Shown here in pieces: positions 26,509-34,722 of a stretch of 62,750 nucleotides of DNA; within the stretch, counting starts at the first letter, position 1, and every line of letters begins with the position of its first letter. Both the position numbers and the translations under genes were made by a program. Location of the stretch: the NCBI RefSeq assembly GCF_026162645.1, contig NZ_JAOTBE010000016.1:1-62750 (forward strand), given 5' to 3'. Under the pieces are notes generated by a model. That model saw only the letters and a program-made list of their open reading frames with translations, ran no database searches and was not told the DNA's origin. This stretch comes from Paracoccus rhizosphaerae. Lineage in GTDB: Bacteria; Pseudomonadota; Alphaproteobacteria; Rhodobacterales; Rhodobacteraceae.

Positions 26509-26768
26509 ATGCGATCCGTCACCGCCACGTCCGCCGACGCCCTCGACCTGTTCCCCGGCCTGCCGGACTGGCTGGCCGCGACCAAGGCCCAGTCCGCTGA
26601 AACGGCAGGGTTTCTGGCCGGCGCCGCGCTGGCCGGCCTGCATCCGCTGCAGACCCATGCGGCGGTGCCGCAGGCGCTCTGGCGGGCGCGGCTGGCGCTG
26701 ATGGCGGCCGAGGCCTCGGCCCGCTTCGAGGCCCGCCGCGAAGGTCCCGCGGCCTTGCGCGACGCTTG
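26509..26768 (+). pseudogene. DUF1403-family protein, N-terminal fragment
   Basis: 86 codons: LFPGLPDWLAATKAQSAETAGFLAGAALAGLHPL and ALWRARLALMAAEASARFEARREGPAALRDA. This matches the start of DUF1403 proteins, which often sit beside this type of tyrosine recombinase. The family is about 300 residues long; the frame is cut after ALRDA where an IS6-type transposase fragment begins. It is divergent from the recombinase gene and shares its GC-rich composition. Confidence 0.6.
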
Positions 26769-26960
26769 ATGAAGCCGTGGTCCTGCTCGAGCGGGTTGTT
26801 CAAGTACTTGATCCGGACCATCCCGATCGGCACAGAACAGCTAAAGCGCCTCAACATCCGGTTGATGTCCTTGATGCCTTCGGTGTTGGTTGCGCTCTTG
26901 TCGATGACGATCTTGCGCGGCAGGCCGTTCACCTCCATCGCAACGCTCTGCCACGCCCGC
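26763..26960 (-). pseudogene. IS6-family transposase, internal fragment
   Basis: Read leftward: LPRKIVIDKSATNTEGIKDINRMLRRFSCSVPIGMVRIKYLNNPLEQDHGFIKRR. This is the conserved DDE-core region of IS6/IS26-type transposases, with the last catalytic Glu in EQDH. Both ends are missing, so it is inert. Its right side abuts sequence leading into the LacI gene; its left side truncates DUF1403. Confidence 0.8.
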
Positions 26961-27156
26961 CACGCCCCGTGACAGTCTTCAGTACGTAGTTCGCCTAAAT
27001 CTCCAGTTCGCGACCTAGAAGGACGGAACCTCACCCCGAAACCACTCACGGAGGCGTGCTACCGCCAAAGCAGCGAGGTTGAAACTCCGTTCCCTCGTCT
27101 GCTACTCGCGAACCTATGGCTGCTGCGCAGCCGTCGTAGATCCGGAAGAGGCTATT

Positions 27157-28182
27157 TTGACTCCTAGGAAGCCGACTACTGTCAAGGATGTTGCCGCCGC
27201 CGCCAATGTGTCGCGTGCAACGGCGGCTCGGGCACTCAATGGATACGGCTATGTCGGCGACGCAGCTGCCGAGCGTGTGCTTGAGGCCGCTGCACGCTTG
27301 GGATACCGGGGTAACCGGGTTGCGCAGGCCCTGCGTCAGGGACAGCTTCCTATCATCGGCTTCGTGCCAGGCGACATTCAGAACCCCTTCTTCGCTCGTG
27401 TAGCCCATGACATTGATGTTGCAGCTCGGGGCAGCCAGCACAGCTTGTTGATCGCCAGCAGTGAGGAGGACTTGACTCAGGAACGCGCGCTCCTGGATAA
27501 CCTGCGCGCGCTGAATGTACGGGGCGTGATTGTTGCGCCCGCATCGGTCGACGATAACGCGCATCTTGCTCAACTCGTGCACGAAGGCACGCCAGTTGTA
27601 CTGATCGACCGCGTCCTGGCGGATATGCCCTGCGACAGCGTCGCCGTCGACAATGAGGGCGGTGCTCGTGAGGCAGTGGAACTCCTGATCACCCATGGCC
27701 ATCGACGGATCGCGTTGATCCAAGATGACTCGCGTATTGTAACAGCGCGCGATCGTCTGGCAGGGTATATGAATGCACTTCAGGCACATGACCTGCCGAT
27801 CAATCAGCGTTTGATCGCGGTCTCGAACTCGACAGTCCAGCATGCCATTGACGCCACGATTCGGCTGTTCAGCCAGCCTGATCGACCAACCGCTCTCTTC
27901 ACGGTCGACAGCTTGATGACAACCGGTGCGCTTCTGGCGCTTCGGTCAATGGGTTTGAACGTTCCGCGGGACGTGTCACTGATCGGGTTTGACGACTTCG
28001 ATCTGGCGACGTTTACCGATCCGCAGATCACGGTTATCGCACAGCCAGTAGGCAAAATCGGCCCGCTCGCGGTCAGGATGTTGCTAGACCGTATCCACGG
28101 TTTCGACGAGGCGCCGCGCCACGTGCGCTTTCCAACTCGATTGATCTTGAGAGGATCGGTGTCGCAAAATATCGCGCGCTGA
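27157..28182 (+). CDS. LacI-family transcriptional regulator of the first Amadori module
   Basis: 341 residues from TTG 27157, eight bases after GGAAGAG; no in-frame ATG suits the family start. The N-terminal LacI HTH is TTVKDVAAAANVSRATAARALNGYGYVGDAAAERVLEAAARLGYRGN. The periplasmic-binding-protein-like ligand domain follows (IIGFVPGDIQNPFFARVAHDI, VLIDRVLADMPCDSVAVDNEGGAREAVELLITHGHRRIALI, LIGFDDFDLATFTDPQITVI). It lies directly upstream of the ABC transporter and catabolic genes, with two palindromic sites between, and is their probable repressor. Confidence 0.9.
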   Translation: MTPRKPTTVKDVAAAANVSRATAARALNGYGYVGDAAAERVLEAAARLGYRGNRVAQALRQGQLPIIGFVPGDIQNPFFARVAHDIDVAARGSQHSLLIASSEEDLTQERALLDNLRALNVRGVIVAPASVDDNAHLAQLVHEGTPVVLIDRVLADMPCDSVAVDNEGGAREAVELLITHGHRRIALIQDDSRIVTARDRLAGYMNALQAHDLPINQRLIAVSNSTVQHAIDATIRLFSQPDRPTALFTVDSLMTTGALLALRSMGLNVPRDVSLIGFDDFDLATFTDPQITVIAQPVGKIGPLAVRMLLDRIHGFDEAPRHVRFPTRLILRGSVSQNIAR

Positions 28183-28228
28183 TCGATATTTTTCTTGCCA
28201 CACATAGATAGCCGTGAATTACTTCGTG

Positions 28229-28242
28229 TGAGATCGATCTCT
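28229..28242. promoter_or_regulatory. LacI-type operator candidate 1
   Basis: TGAGATCGATCTCT contains the perfect 12-bp palindrome GAGATCGATCTC, centred on CG as usual for LacI-family operators. It lies between the LacI gene and the transporter operon. Confidence 0.55.
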
Positions 28243-28286
28243 CCGAGGGTGCTTAAAGAAAGACGACGGTGAGATACCGTCTTTTG

Positions 28287-28300
28287 TGAGATCGGTATCA
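28287..28300. promoter_or_regulatory. LacI-type operator candidate 2
   Basis: TGAGATCGGTATCA repeats the left half of the site at 28229 with a partly conserved right half. Its CGGTATC also pairs with GATACCG at 28273-28279 as an inverted repeat. The pair of sites 58 bases apart could allow looping or cooperative repression of the operon starting at 28417. Confidence 0.45.
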
Positions 28301-28416
28301 TAATCGGGCGGCGACTGCATGAAGGAGCCTCTACTAAACGATTGAGATCAACTGCCGTCATCCATGAACCGGCCAAAGCCGGGAAGAAGAAAAAGCCAAC
28401 AGTAGGAGAATGCGAA

Positions 28417-29733
28417 ATGATGAAACGGTCTTTTCAGTCCCTGACGGCGATCCTTGCCGCCACCTCGGCTTTGGGTTGGGGCGTAGCTTCAGCAGCTTCC
28501 ACCGAAGTGGCTGATCCGACGGCAGCAGTTGAGCATCAAGGACATCTTGTCGTGCTCACCAAATTTGGAATGCAGCGCCTTGCGCCCTATTTCGAAGCTT
28601 TGGCGCAGCAGTACGAGGAAATGCATCCCGGCGTTACGGTCGAACTCATTCAGGAGGATGACGACAGCATCAAGGGCAAGACCAAGACACTGGTCGCGTC
28701 CAATTCGGTGCCTGACATTTACTTCTCATGGACGGGAACATGGGGCGGCAACTTTATCCGCGGGAAGCGCGCCGTTGATCTGACGCCGGTGGTCGGACCT
28801 GGCAGCGAATGGGGCAAGACCTTCGCACCCGCTGCCGTTGATGCCTTCGTCTATGACGGGAAGAACTACGGAATTCCGCTTTATCTTGATGCGAAGTTCA
28901 TGGGCTACAGCAAGACAATCTTCGCGGATTTGGGATTGGAAGAACCGGAAGATCTCGATGCCATGCTGAATGCCTGCGACACGATCAAAGACGCGGGTAT
29001 TACGCCCATCTCCTTCGGCAACAAAGAAGCTTGGCCGGGCATCCACTACATCGGACAGCTTCTGGCTTATAACGTCCCGCGGGAGGTGCTTGAACAGGAT
29101 TTCGACCCTGCCACTGCCGAGTACAGCCATCCCGGCTATGTCGCAGCGCTTGAGCAGTTTGGGCAGATCCTGAATCGCTGCACCATCGGGGCAGGGGTAA
29201 ACGGAGTTTCCTATCAGAACGCCATCCAGGATCTCAGCGATGGCCGGTCGGCAATGTACTATCAAGAGATCATCGAATTCGATAACGCTGCCTCGGCGTC
29301 GACAAAGCTGTCACCTCAAGATTTCGGGTTTTTTGCTCTGCCTGCTCCAGCGGACGCGGCCGGCGATCCGGACGCGCTGGAAGGTGCCCCTGAAGGCTAC
29401 ATGATCAGCAGCGCGTCCTCGAACGTGCCGCTGGCCTTGGACTTCATGAAATTCGTGACTTCTCAGGACAATGCCAAGGTGCTGTCGTCTCCGCCCTACG
29501 GCCAGCCGAGCGCGGTCGTCGGGGGCAGCGATGCCGCGCAGATGAGCCCCGCTGTGGTGGAAGGGCTGCAAAGCATTGCTGATGCCTCCTACCTGATGCA
29601 GTGGCTGGATACGGTGAACCATCCGCGGGTCGCGGCCGCCTGGCTGTCAAACCTGCAGGCATTCATCGGCGGCAACATGTCAGCTGAGGATGTTGTAACG
29701 GAGGTCCGAGAGGCCGCGGCTGCCGCGAGCTGA
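28417..29733 (+). CDS. ABC transporter substrate-binding protein, sugar (CUT1) type
   Basis: 438 residues from ATG 28417, seven bases after GGAG. An N-terminal signal peptide reads SLTAILAATSALGWGVASAAS. The mature protein has the extracellular solute-binding family 1 pattern: GHLVVLTKFGMQRLAPYFEALAQQYEEMHPGVTVELIQ, SVPDIYFSWTGTWGGNFI and a C-terminal SSNVPLALDFMKFVTSQDNAKVL. It captures the substrate in the periplasm for the two permeases that follow. Together with the FrlB/C/D-like genes in the operon, a glycated amino acid (Amadori compound) is the likely ligand; a plain sugar cannot be excluded. Confidence 0.9.
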   Translation: MMKRSFQSLTAILAATSALGWGVASAASTEVADPTAAVEHQGHLVVLTKFGMQRLAPYFEALAQQYEEMHPGVTVELIQEDDDSIKGKTKTLVASNSVPDIYFSWTGTWGGNFIRGKRAVDLTPVVGPGSEWGKTFAPAAVDAFVYDGKNYGIPLYLDAKFMGYSKTIFADLGLEEPEDLDAMLNACDTIKDAGITPISFGNKEAWPGIHYIGQLLAYNVPREVLEQDFDPATAEYSHPGYVAALEQFGQILNRCTIGAGVNGVSYQNAIQDLSDGRSAMYYQEIIEFDNAASASTKLSPQDFGFFALPAPADAAGDPDALEGAPEGYMISSASSNVPLALDFMKFVTSQDNAKVLSSPPYGQPSAVVGGSDAAQMSPAVVEGLQSIADASYLMQWLDTVNHPRVAAAWLSNLQAFIGGNMSAEDVVTEVREAAAAAS

Positions 29734-29740
29734 CACGACC

Positions 29741-30718
29741 ATGGCCGCAACGTCACAGATCATGCAGAACGGTAGCGTTGCAGGCGCTGCCGTCCATCCC
29801 CTCTCGCCGCGCCGGCGCCGGTGGCTTGAGCCGCACAGGCTGCTTGGCCACGTTCTGGCGCTGCGCTGGATCGCGCTCGCACTGATCATTGTCGGCTGGT
29901 TCGTCTATTACCCGATCATCGACAATTTTTTCGTCAGCACCACCAACCAGGACATCTTCACCGGGGAAGTGATGCATGTCGGACTGGAAAATTACCGGAG
30001 ACTGGCCGACGATCGGGTTGTCCTGACGGCCCTGTGGAACAACACGGCCTACGCCCTGCTGTCCATCCTGTTCCAGGTCTTCGGGGCGTTCTGTCTGGCG
30101 GCCATCGTCGAGGCCTTGCGCTCGGCACGGTGGCGCAATTTCTGGCGCGCGGTCTACTTCGTTCCTTCCGCCATTTCGACCACGGTTACAGGCCTGCTGT
30201 TCTACTTCATCTACCAGCCGAATATCGGCATCCTTGATGGGCTTCTGACTGGACTTGGGCTCGAGCAATGGTCACGGGTCTGGCTGGGTGACCCGAGCAC
30301 CGCCATCTACGCCATTATCGCGATGAGTCAGTGGCAGGGGTTCGGCTACTCGACACTGCTGTTCACAATCGCGATCCAGAAGATCCCGCAGGAGCTTTAT
30401 GATGCTGCCCGCATGGATGGTGCCGGACCGCTGCGGCAACTGTGGAACATCACCTTTCCCCTAACGCGCGAGATGACGGGCATGATGATCATCGTCACCA
30501 TTACTGGCGCCTTCCAGGTCTTCAACGAAGTTATGGTGATGACGGGAGGGGGACCGAACAACTCGAGCCAGGTTCTGGGGACATGGCTGTATCAGCAAGG
30601 CTTCATCCAGAACGACATGGGCTACGCCGCAGCGATCGCTTCCGTGGTCTTTGCAGTAACCATGCTGGCGGCATCGGCGCAACTCTGGTTGACGCGCCGT
30701 CGGAGGGTCCTGGTATGA
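29741..30718 (+). CDS. Sugar ABC transporter permease (MalF type)
   Basis: 325 residues with six predicted membrane helices (first at WIALALIIVGWFVYYPIIDNFFV). The inner-membrane component EAA loop, which docks the ATPase, is seen in IPQELYDAARMDGAGPLRQLWNITFPLTREM (~210-240). It starts eight bases after the binding-protein gene and its stop overlaps the next start (ATGA), so the operon is tightly coupled. Confidence 0.92.
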   Translation: MAATSQIMQNGSVAGAAVHPLSPRRRRWLEPHRLLGHVLALRWIALALIIVGWFVYYPIIDNFFVSTTNQDIFTGEVMHVGLENYRRLADDRVVLTALWNNTAYALLSILFQVFGAFCLAAIVEALRSARWRNFWRAVYFVPSAISTTVTGLLFYFIYQPNIGILDGLLTGLGLEQWSRVWLGDPSTAIYAIIAMSQWQGFGYSTLLFTIAIQKIPQELYDAARMDGAGPLRQLWNITFPLTREMTGMMIIVTITGAFQVFNEVMVMTGGGPNNSSQVLGTWLYQQGFIQNDMGYAAAIASVVFAVTMLAASAQLWLTRRRRVLV

Positions 30719-31554
30719 ACATGATCTCCCCCCGCAGCTTCTGGGGCGGTATGAGCCAGGCGTTCCTATGGGCCCTGCTGCTAGCGGTCGGCGTGGTGGT
30801 CATCTATCCGCTGCTGTGGATGGCCTTGGGCGGGTTCAAGTCCAACAGCCAGATATTTGAGCAACCCTTCGCCCTGCCCGAACAGTGGTCCTTCGCCAAC
30901 TACCTCTCCGCTTGGCGGGGTGTCCAAGGCTACATGTTCTCCAGCCTGCTCATCACAGTTGTATCGACTGTAACGACCGTGTTTATCAGCGCGTGGGCCG
31001 CTTTCGGTTTGACCCGCACGCCCATGCCTGCCAAGCCGCTGGTGACGGCTATCGTGCTGGGCGGGATGATGTTGAGCCCGACTGTTGCGCTTGTGCCGCT
31101 AGTGCGCATGCTGCAGTCGCTGGATCTCTACGATACCCATTGGGCGCTGATCATCCTCTACACGGCGTTCCGGGTGCCGTTCACGACTTTCCTGATCCGC
31201 GCCTACATGCTGGACCTGCCGCGCGACTTGGACGAGGCGGCCATGATGGACGGTGCCAATCCGGGGCAGATCTTCCGCCGGATCATCCTGCCGCTGTGTC
31301 GGCCGATCATTATGTCCTGCATCGTCCTGCACATCCTCTTTGCGTGGAACGAATATCTCTTCGCCATGATCTTCACCAACAATCCGGCGGTGCAGACGCT
31401 CCCCGTCGGCCTGACCTCGATGATGTCAAAGCAGGGGACAGATTTTGCGCAGGTCTTTGCGGCCATGACGATCTCGGCTCTGCCCATCGTCATCATCTTT
31501 TTCCTGACGCAGCGGTATTTCATCCGCGGCCTGACCGAAGGAATCGGAAAATGA
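30715..31554 (+). CDS. Sugar ABC transporter permease (MalG type)
   Basis: 279 residues with six membrane helices (first at LWALLLAVGVVVIYPLLWMAL). The EAA motif reads LPRDLDEAAMMDGANPGQIFRRIILPLCRPII, and the MalG-type C-terminus FFLTQRYFIRGLTEGIGK is present. ATG 30715 overlaps the MalF-type stop; the longer open frame upstream is a shadow. Its own stop overlaps the next start at 31551. Confidence 0.92.
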   Translation: MNMISPRSFWGGMSQAFLWALLLAVGVVVIYPLLWMALGGFKSNSQIFEQPFALPEQWSFANYLSAWRGVQGYMFSSLLITVVSTVTTVFISAWAAFGLTRTPMPAKPLVTAIVLGGMMLSPTVALVPLVRMLQSLDLYDTHWALIILYTAFRVPFTTFLIRAYMLDLPRDLDEAAMMDGANPGQIFRRIILPLCRPIIMSCIVLHILFAWNEYLFAMIFTNNPAVQTLPVGLTSMMSKQGTDFAQVFAAMTISALPIVIIFFLTQRYFIRGLTEGIGK

Positions 31555-32417
31555 ACGCACCGTTGCCTCGTTTGTCGGCCGATCAGTTGATCGGCGCAAA
31601 CTTCAGCTTTCAGCATTACCCCTTGTCCGAAGCGGCCAAGGTCATGCAAGAGTTCGGAATGGCACGGATCGAGTTGTGGGGCATTGCACCGCATCTGGAC
31701 CTGTTTCATGCTGATGCAGCACGGATTGCCCATGTCGCGGCAGTCTTGGCTGATCATAACCTGCACTTGCACTGCCTGACGCCTGAGCAGGTGATCTACC
31801 CGATCAATATCGCCTCAGGCGACGACGCCTATCGGCAGGCCAGCATTGAACGCTTCTGCCGCGCCGCCGAGATTTGCGCGGAACTCGGCGGTAACTATCT
31901 CTTCCTGACCCCGGGCCGCGGGTTCGAGGACGAACCAGCAGAGCGCGCATGGGAACGTTCCGCACAGGCCTTGCGCCATGTCGCAGAGCATGCCGCCGGG
32001 CTTGGCCTGCACTGTCTTCTTGAGCCGCTGCAGCGGCGTGAAAGCAACATTGCCCACAGCGCCAGAGACCTGCGGCGCCTGCTGGACATGGTCGCGGCGG
32101 ACAACATGGACGTGGTGTTGGATACAGTCGCCATGGCCTGTGCGGGCGACACGGTGGCCGACTATGTGTCGCTCTTTGGAAACAAGCTGGCCCATGTGCA
32201 TGTGGCAGACGGAACACCATCAGGGCATCTGGTTCTGGGTGACGGCAACCTCCCGGTTGCCTCCTGGCTGAGTGAACTGGCGCAGGCAGGCTACCGCGGC
32301 ACGTTGACCTTTGAGCCCTTTGGTGACGGCAGCTATGCCTTGGACCCGGTGGCTGCCTGGACACGAAACATGAACGCGATCTCGCCTCATCTCGAACCCG
32401 CGGAGGCGCTGACGTGA
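31551..32417 (+). CDS. frlC: FrlC-like sugar isomerase/epimerase, first module
   Basis: 288 residues, xylose-isomerase-like TIM barrel. It shares FrlC-type signatures: ARIELWGIAPHLDL, LTPEQVIYPINIASGD, LEPLQRRESNIAHSARDLRRLL with a metal-ligand Glu, and AHVHVADGTPSGHLVLGDGNLP. In E. coli, FrlC interconverts psicoselysine and fructoselysine at C3, bringing epimers into the FrlD/FrlB route. A paralogue with the same signatures is at 37027-37887. Start and stop overlap both neighbours by four bases, so it is fully embedded in the operon. The exact Amadori substrate is not known. Confidence 0.82.
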   Translation: MNAPLPRLSADQLIGANFSFQHYPLSEAAKVMQEFGMARIELWGIAPHLDLFHADAARIAHVAAVLADHNLHLHCLTPEQVIYPINIASGDDAYRQASIERFCRAAEICAELGGNYLFLTPGRGFEDEPAERAWERSAQALRHVAEHAAGLGLHCLLEPLQRRESNIAHSARDLRRLLDMVAADNMDVVLDTVAMACAGDTVADYVSLFGNKLAHVHVADGTPSGHLVLGDGNLPVASWLSELAQAGYRGTLTFEPFGDGSYALDPVAAWTRNMNAISPHLEPAEALT

Positions 32418-33262
32418 CGCCTAATCTGATCTCTGTCGGCGATAACTGCCTGGATGTCTATCTGTCCAAGAACCACATGGCCGTCGGCGGCAACGCTCTG
32501 AACGTCGCGGTGCAATGGCGCCGGCAAGGGCTCACGGCCCGCTACTTCGGCCTTGTCGGACCGGATGCCGAAGGAGACATCATCCTTGCCGCCCTTGCCG
32601 GGGCAGGCCTTGATCCTGCCGATGTCGAGCGGCGCGACGGTAGCACTGCTGTAACGCTGCTGCTGGATCAGGGCGGCGACCGCCGCTTTCTGCTGGAGGA
32701 CCTGGGTGTCGGGCTAGGTTATCTGCCGGAACAAGGGCGGACAGCTCAGATGCTGGCTGCAGATTGGGTGCACTTGGGCACCAACACGCCCGGCGCATTG
32801 ATCAAGTTGCTGATCCACTCTGGCCTGCCGTTCAGCGTCGACGTCTCTACCCGGCATGACGCGCTGCCTCTCGACGGGGTGCCGCTGGTGTTTGCATCGG
32901 GTCCAGAACAGGACGACGTGCCGGTGGAGCCAATCCTCGAGCTATTTCGGAAACGCGGCGCGAACCGCACAATCATGACCTGCGGCAGCCGGGGTGCTTA
33001 TCTGGATAACGGCGTGGTCGTTCGGCATGTCCCTGCGCAGGCGGTAGAGCCCGTGGACACCTGTGGTGCGGGCGATAGCTTTATCGCCTCCTTCCTGGCC
33101 GCTTCGTTGGCAGGCCAGTCTGACGAAGATGCCCTTGTAGCTGCGACAAATGCCGCCGCCACGACCTGCATGCATGAGGCGGGCTTTCCTCAGGCGCTGA
33201 GCCCTATCCCCGAATGGCTTCTTCGTAAGTATGCCGACGTCATCGCGTCGGCGGAGGTTTAG
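32414..33262 (+). CDS. frlD: FrlD-like PfkB-family kinase (fructosamine 6-kinase), first module
   Basis: 282 residues, GTG start overlapping the epimerase stop. It resembles FrlD at both ends: SVGDNCLDVYLSKNHMAVGGNALNVAVQWRRQG and FASGPEQDDVPVEPIL, with the PfkB signature VDTCGAGDSFIASFLAASLAG containing the catalytic Asp. FrlD phosphorylates fructoselysine at C6 of the sugar, which makes it a substrate for the FrlB deglycase. The SIS deglycase at 35901 in the same operon would act next. Other fructosyl amino acids are possible substrates. Confidence 0.83.
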   Translation: MTPNLISVGDNCLDVYLSKNHMAVGGNALNVAVQWRRQGLTARYFGLVGPDAEGDIILAALAGAGLDPADVERRDGSTAVTLLLDQGGDRRFLLEDLGVGLGYLPEQGRTAQMLAADWVHLGTNTPGALIKLLIHSGLPFSVDVSTRHDALPLDGVPLVFASGPEQDDVPVEPILELFRKRGANRTIMTCGSRGAYLDNGVVVRHVPAQAVEPVDTCGAGDSFIASFLAASLAGQSDEDALVAATNAAATTCMHEAGFPQALSPIPEWLLRKYADVIASAEV

Positions 33263-33263
33263 A

Positions 33264-34673
33264 ATGACTGTCTTCAAGCTTTGGCAGCCGACAATTGCGC
33301 CTGACCAGGATCACTCGTTCTGGCTGCAGGACATCGCGGCGCAACCGGCCACACCGCCCTTCTCAGGTGCTAAAAGCTGTAACGTCGCCATTGTGGGCGG
33401 AGGCTTTACTGGGCTGTGGACCGCGCTTCGGCTGAAAGAGCAGGATCCGGAACTAAAGATCACGATCCTCGAAGCCGACCAATGCGGTGCTGGCGCTTCA
33501 GGACGCAATGGTGGGCAAGTCCATACTTGGTTCGCCGAGATGGATCTGTTGACCCACCTGGTAGGCGAAGATGAAGCCTTGGACCTGTGCCGCGCGACGG
33601 CCGAAGCGGTTGAGGAGCTCGCCGAGCTTCAAGCATCGGGCAGGATCGACATGGACCTGCGGCTGGATGGCTGGATGTGGACGGCTAGCTCAACGGCGCA
33701 GGAAGATGCTTGGAAAGCTGCGCTGGAGCTTTGCGAGAAGAAAGCCGAAAGAAGGTTTCTTCCCCTGTCTGCATCGGAGATCCAAGCTCGTACAGGCTCT
33801 GGTGCCTCATATGTAGGCGTGGTTGAGCCGCGGGCCGGCACTGTACATCCTGGAAAGCTTGCTACAGGGCTTCGGGCTTTGGCGCTGTCGCGTGGAGTAG
33901 TTATCCACGAGAAGTCGCCTGTGCTCAAAATCATCGCCGGCGAGCGCTGTACCCTGCATTGCGCATTAGGCCAGTTGCACGCAGACAAGGTCGTTCTGGC
34001 GACAAACGCATGGGCCTCAGCGATCCCCGAACTGCGTCGCTACATGTACGTCGTGGAGAGCCAAATCGTTGTGACCGAACCAATTGGTTCGACCCTTGAG
34101 GAGATCGGCTGGACCGGTGGAGAGGCCATCTGCGATGCTCAGTCGCATGTTCTCTATTACCAGCGGACTCCTGGTGGGCGGGTCGTTTTCGGGCGAGGCA
34201 GTGGTCATGTTGCCTATGGTGGCCGCTTCGGAGCCACCTTCAACCGTCGCCCTGACGGGCCCCAAGACAACATCCGCGAGTTGCGCCGCGTCTATCCCGA
34301 ACTTGCCCACGCACGTATTGAGTATGACTGGACCGGACCTATCGATTGCATGGCGGAGCATCTGCCGGTTTTCGGAACCCTCAGCGGAAGCTCGAATATC
34401 TTCTACGGCGTAGGCTTCAACGGCACGGGGATCGCGCAGACGCCTGTTGGAGGGCGGATCCTGGCCAGCCTGATCCTGGGCAAGAACGACCGCTGGAGCC
34501 GCAGCGGTCTGGTCGGGCTGCAGAGCCGCACCAAGCTGCCGCCTGAGCCTATCCGCTACTTGGGCGCACGGGCGGTAAGGCAAGCAATCCGTATCCGCAA
34601 TGACTTGGAGATTCAGAACCGCAAGGCCGGGCCGCTCGTCCGCTGGCTGTCGCAGATGACGCCGGGACGCTGA
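33264..34673 (+). CDS. FAD-dependent oxidoreductase (DAO family), first module
   Basis: 469 residues from ATG 33264, just after a GGAGG site. The dinucleotide-binding motif is VAIVGGGFTGLWTALRL (Gly45, 47, 50), followed by the DAO-type GASGRNGGQVHTW segment and a C-terminal FAD-contact region NIFYGVGFNGTGIAQTPVGGRILASLIL. Such enzymes oxidise secondary or primary amines and N-substituted amino acids. Inside an Amadori operon it could be an amadoriase-like oxidase giving a second route, or it could process the released amine. It is related in layout to the oxidase at 48606. Confidence 0.82.
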   Translation: MTVFKLWQPTIAPDQDHSFWLQDIAAQPATPPFSGAKSCNVAIVGGGFTGLWTALRLKEQDPELKITILEADQCGAGASGRNGGQVHTWFAEMDLLTHLVGEDEALDLCRATAEAVEELAELQASGRIDMDLRLDGWMWTASSTAQEDAWKAALELCEKKAERRFLPLSASEIQARTGSGASYVGVVEPRAGTVHPGKLATGLRALALSRGVVIHEKSPVLKIIAGERCTLHCALGQLHADKVVLATNAWASAIPELRRYMYVVESQIVVTEPIGSTLEEIGWTGGEAICDAQSHVLYYQRTPGGRVVFGRGSGHVAYGGRFGATFNRRPDGPQDNIRELRRVYPELAHARIEYDWTGPIDCMAEHLPVFGTLSGSSNIFYGVGFNGTGIAQTPVGGRILASLILGKNDRWSRSGLVGLQSRTKLPPEPIRYLGARAVRQAIRIRNDLEIQNRKAGPLVRWLSQMTPGR

Positions 34674-34722
34674 GATCAAGCGAGCAAGAAGCTTCGCAGG
34701 CAGGACAGGAAGGAACAATGGC

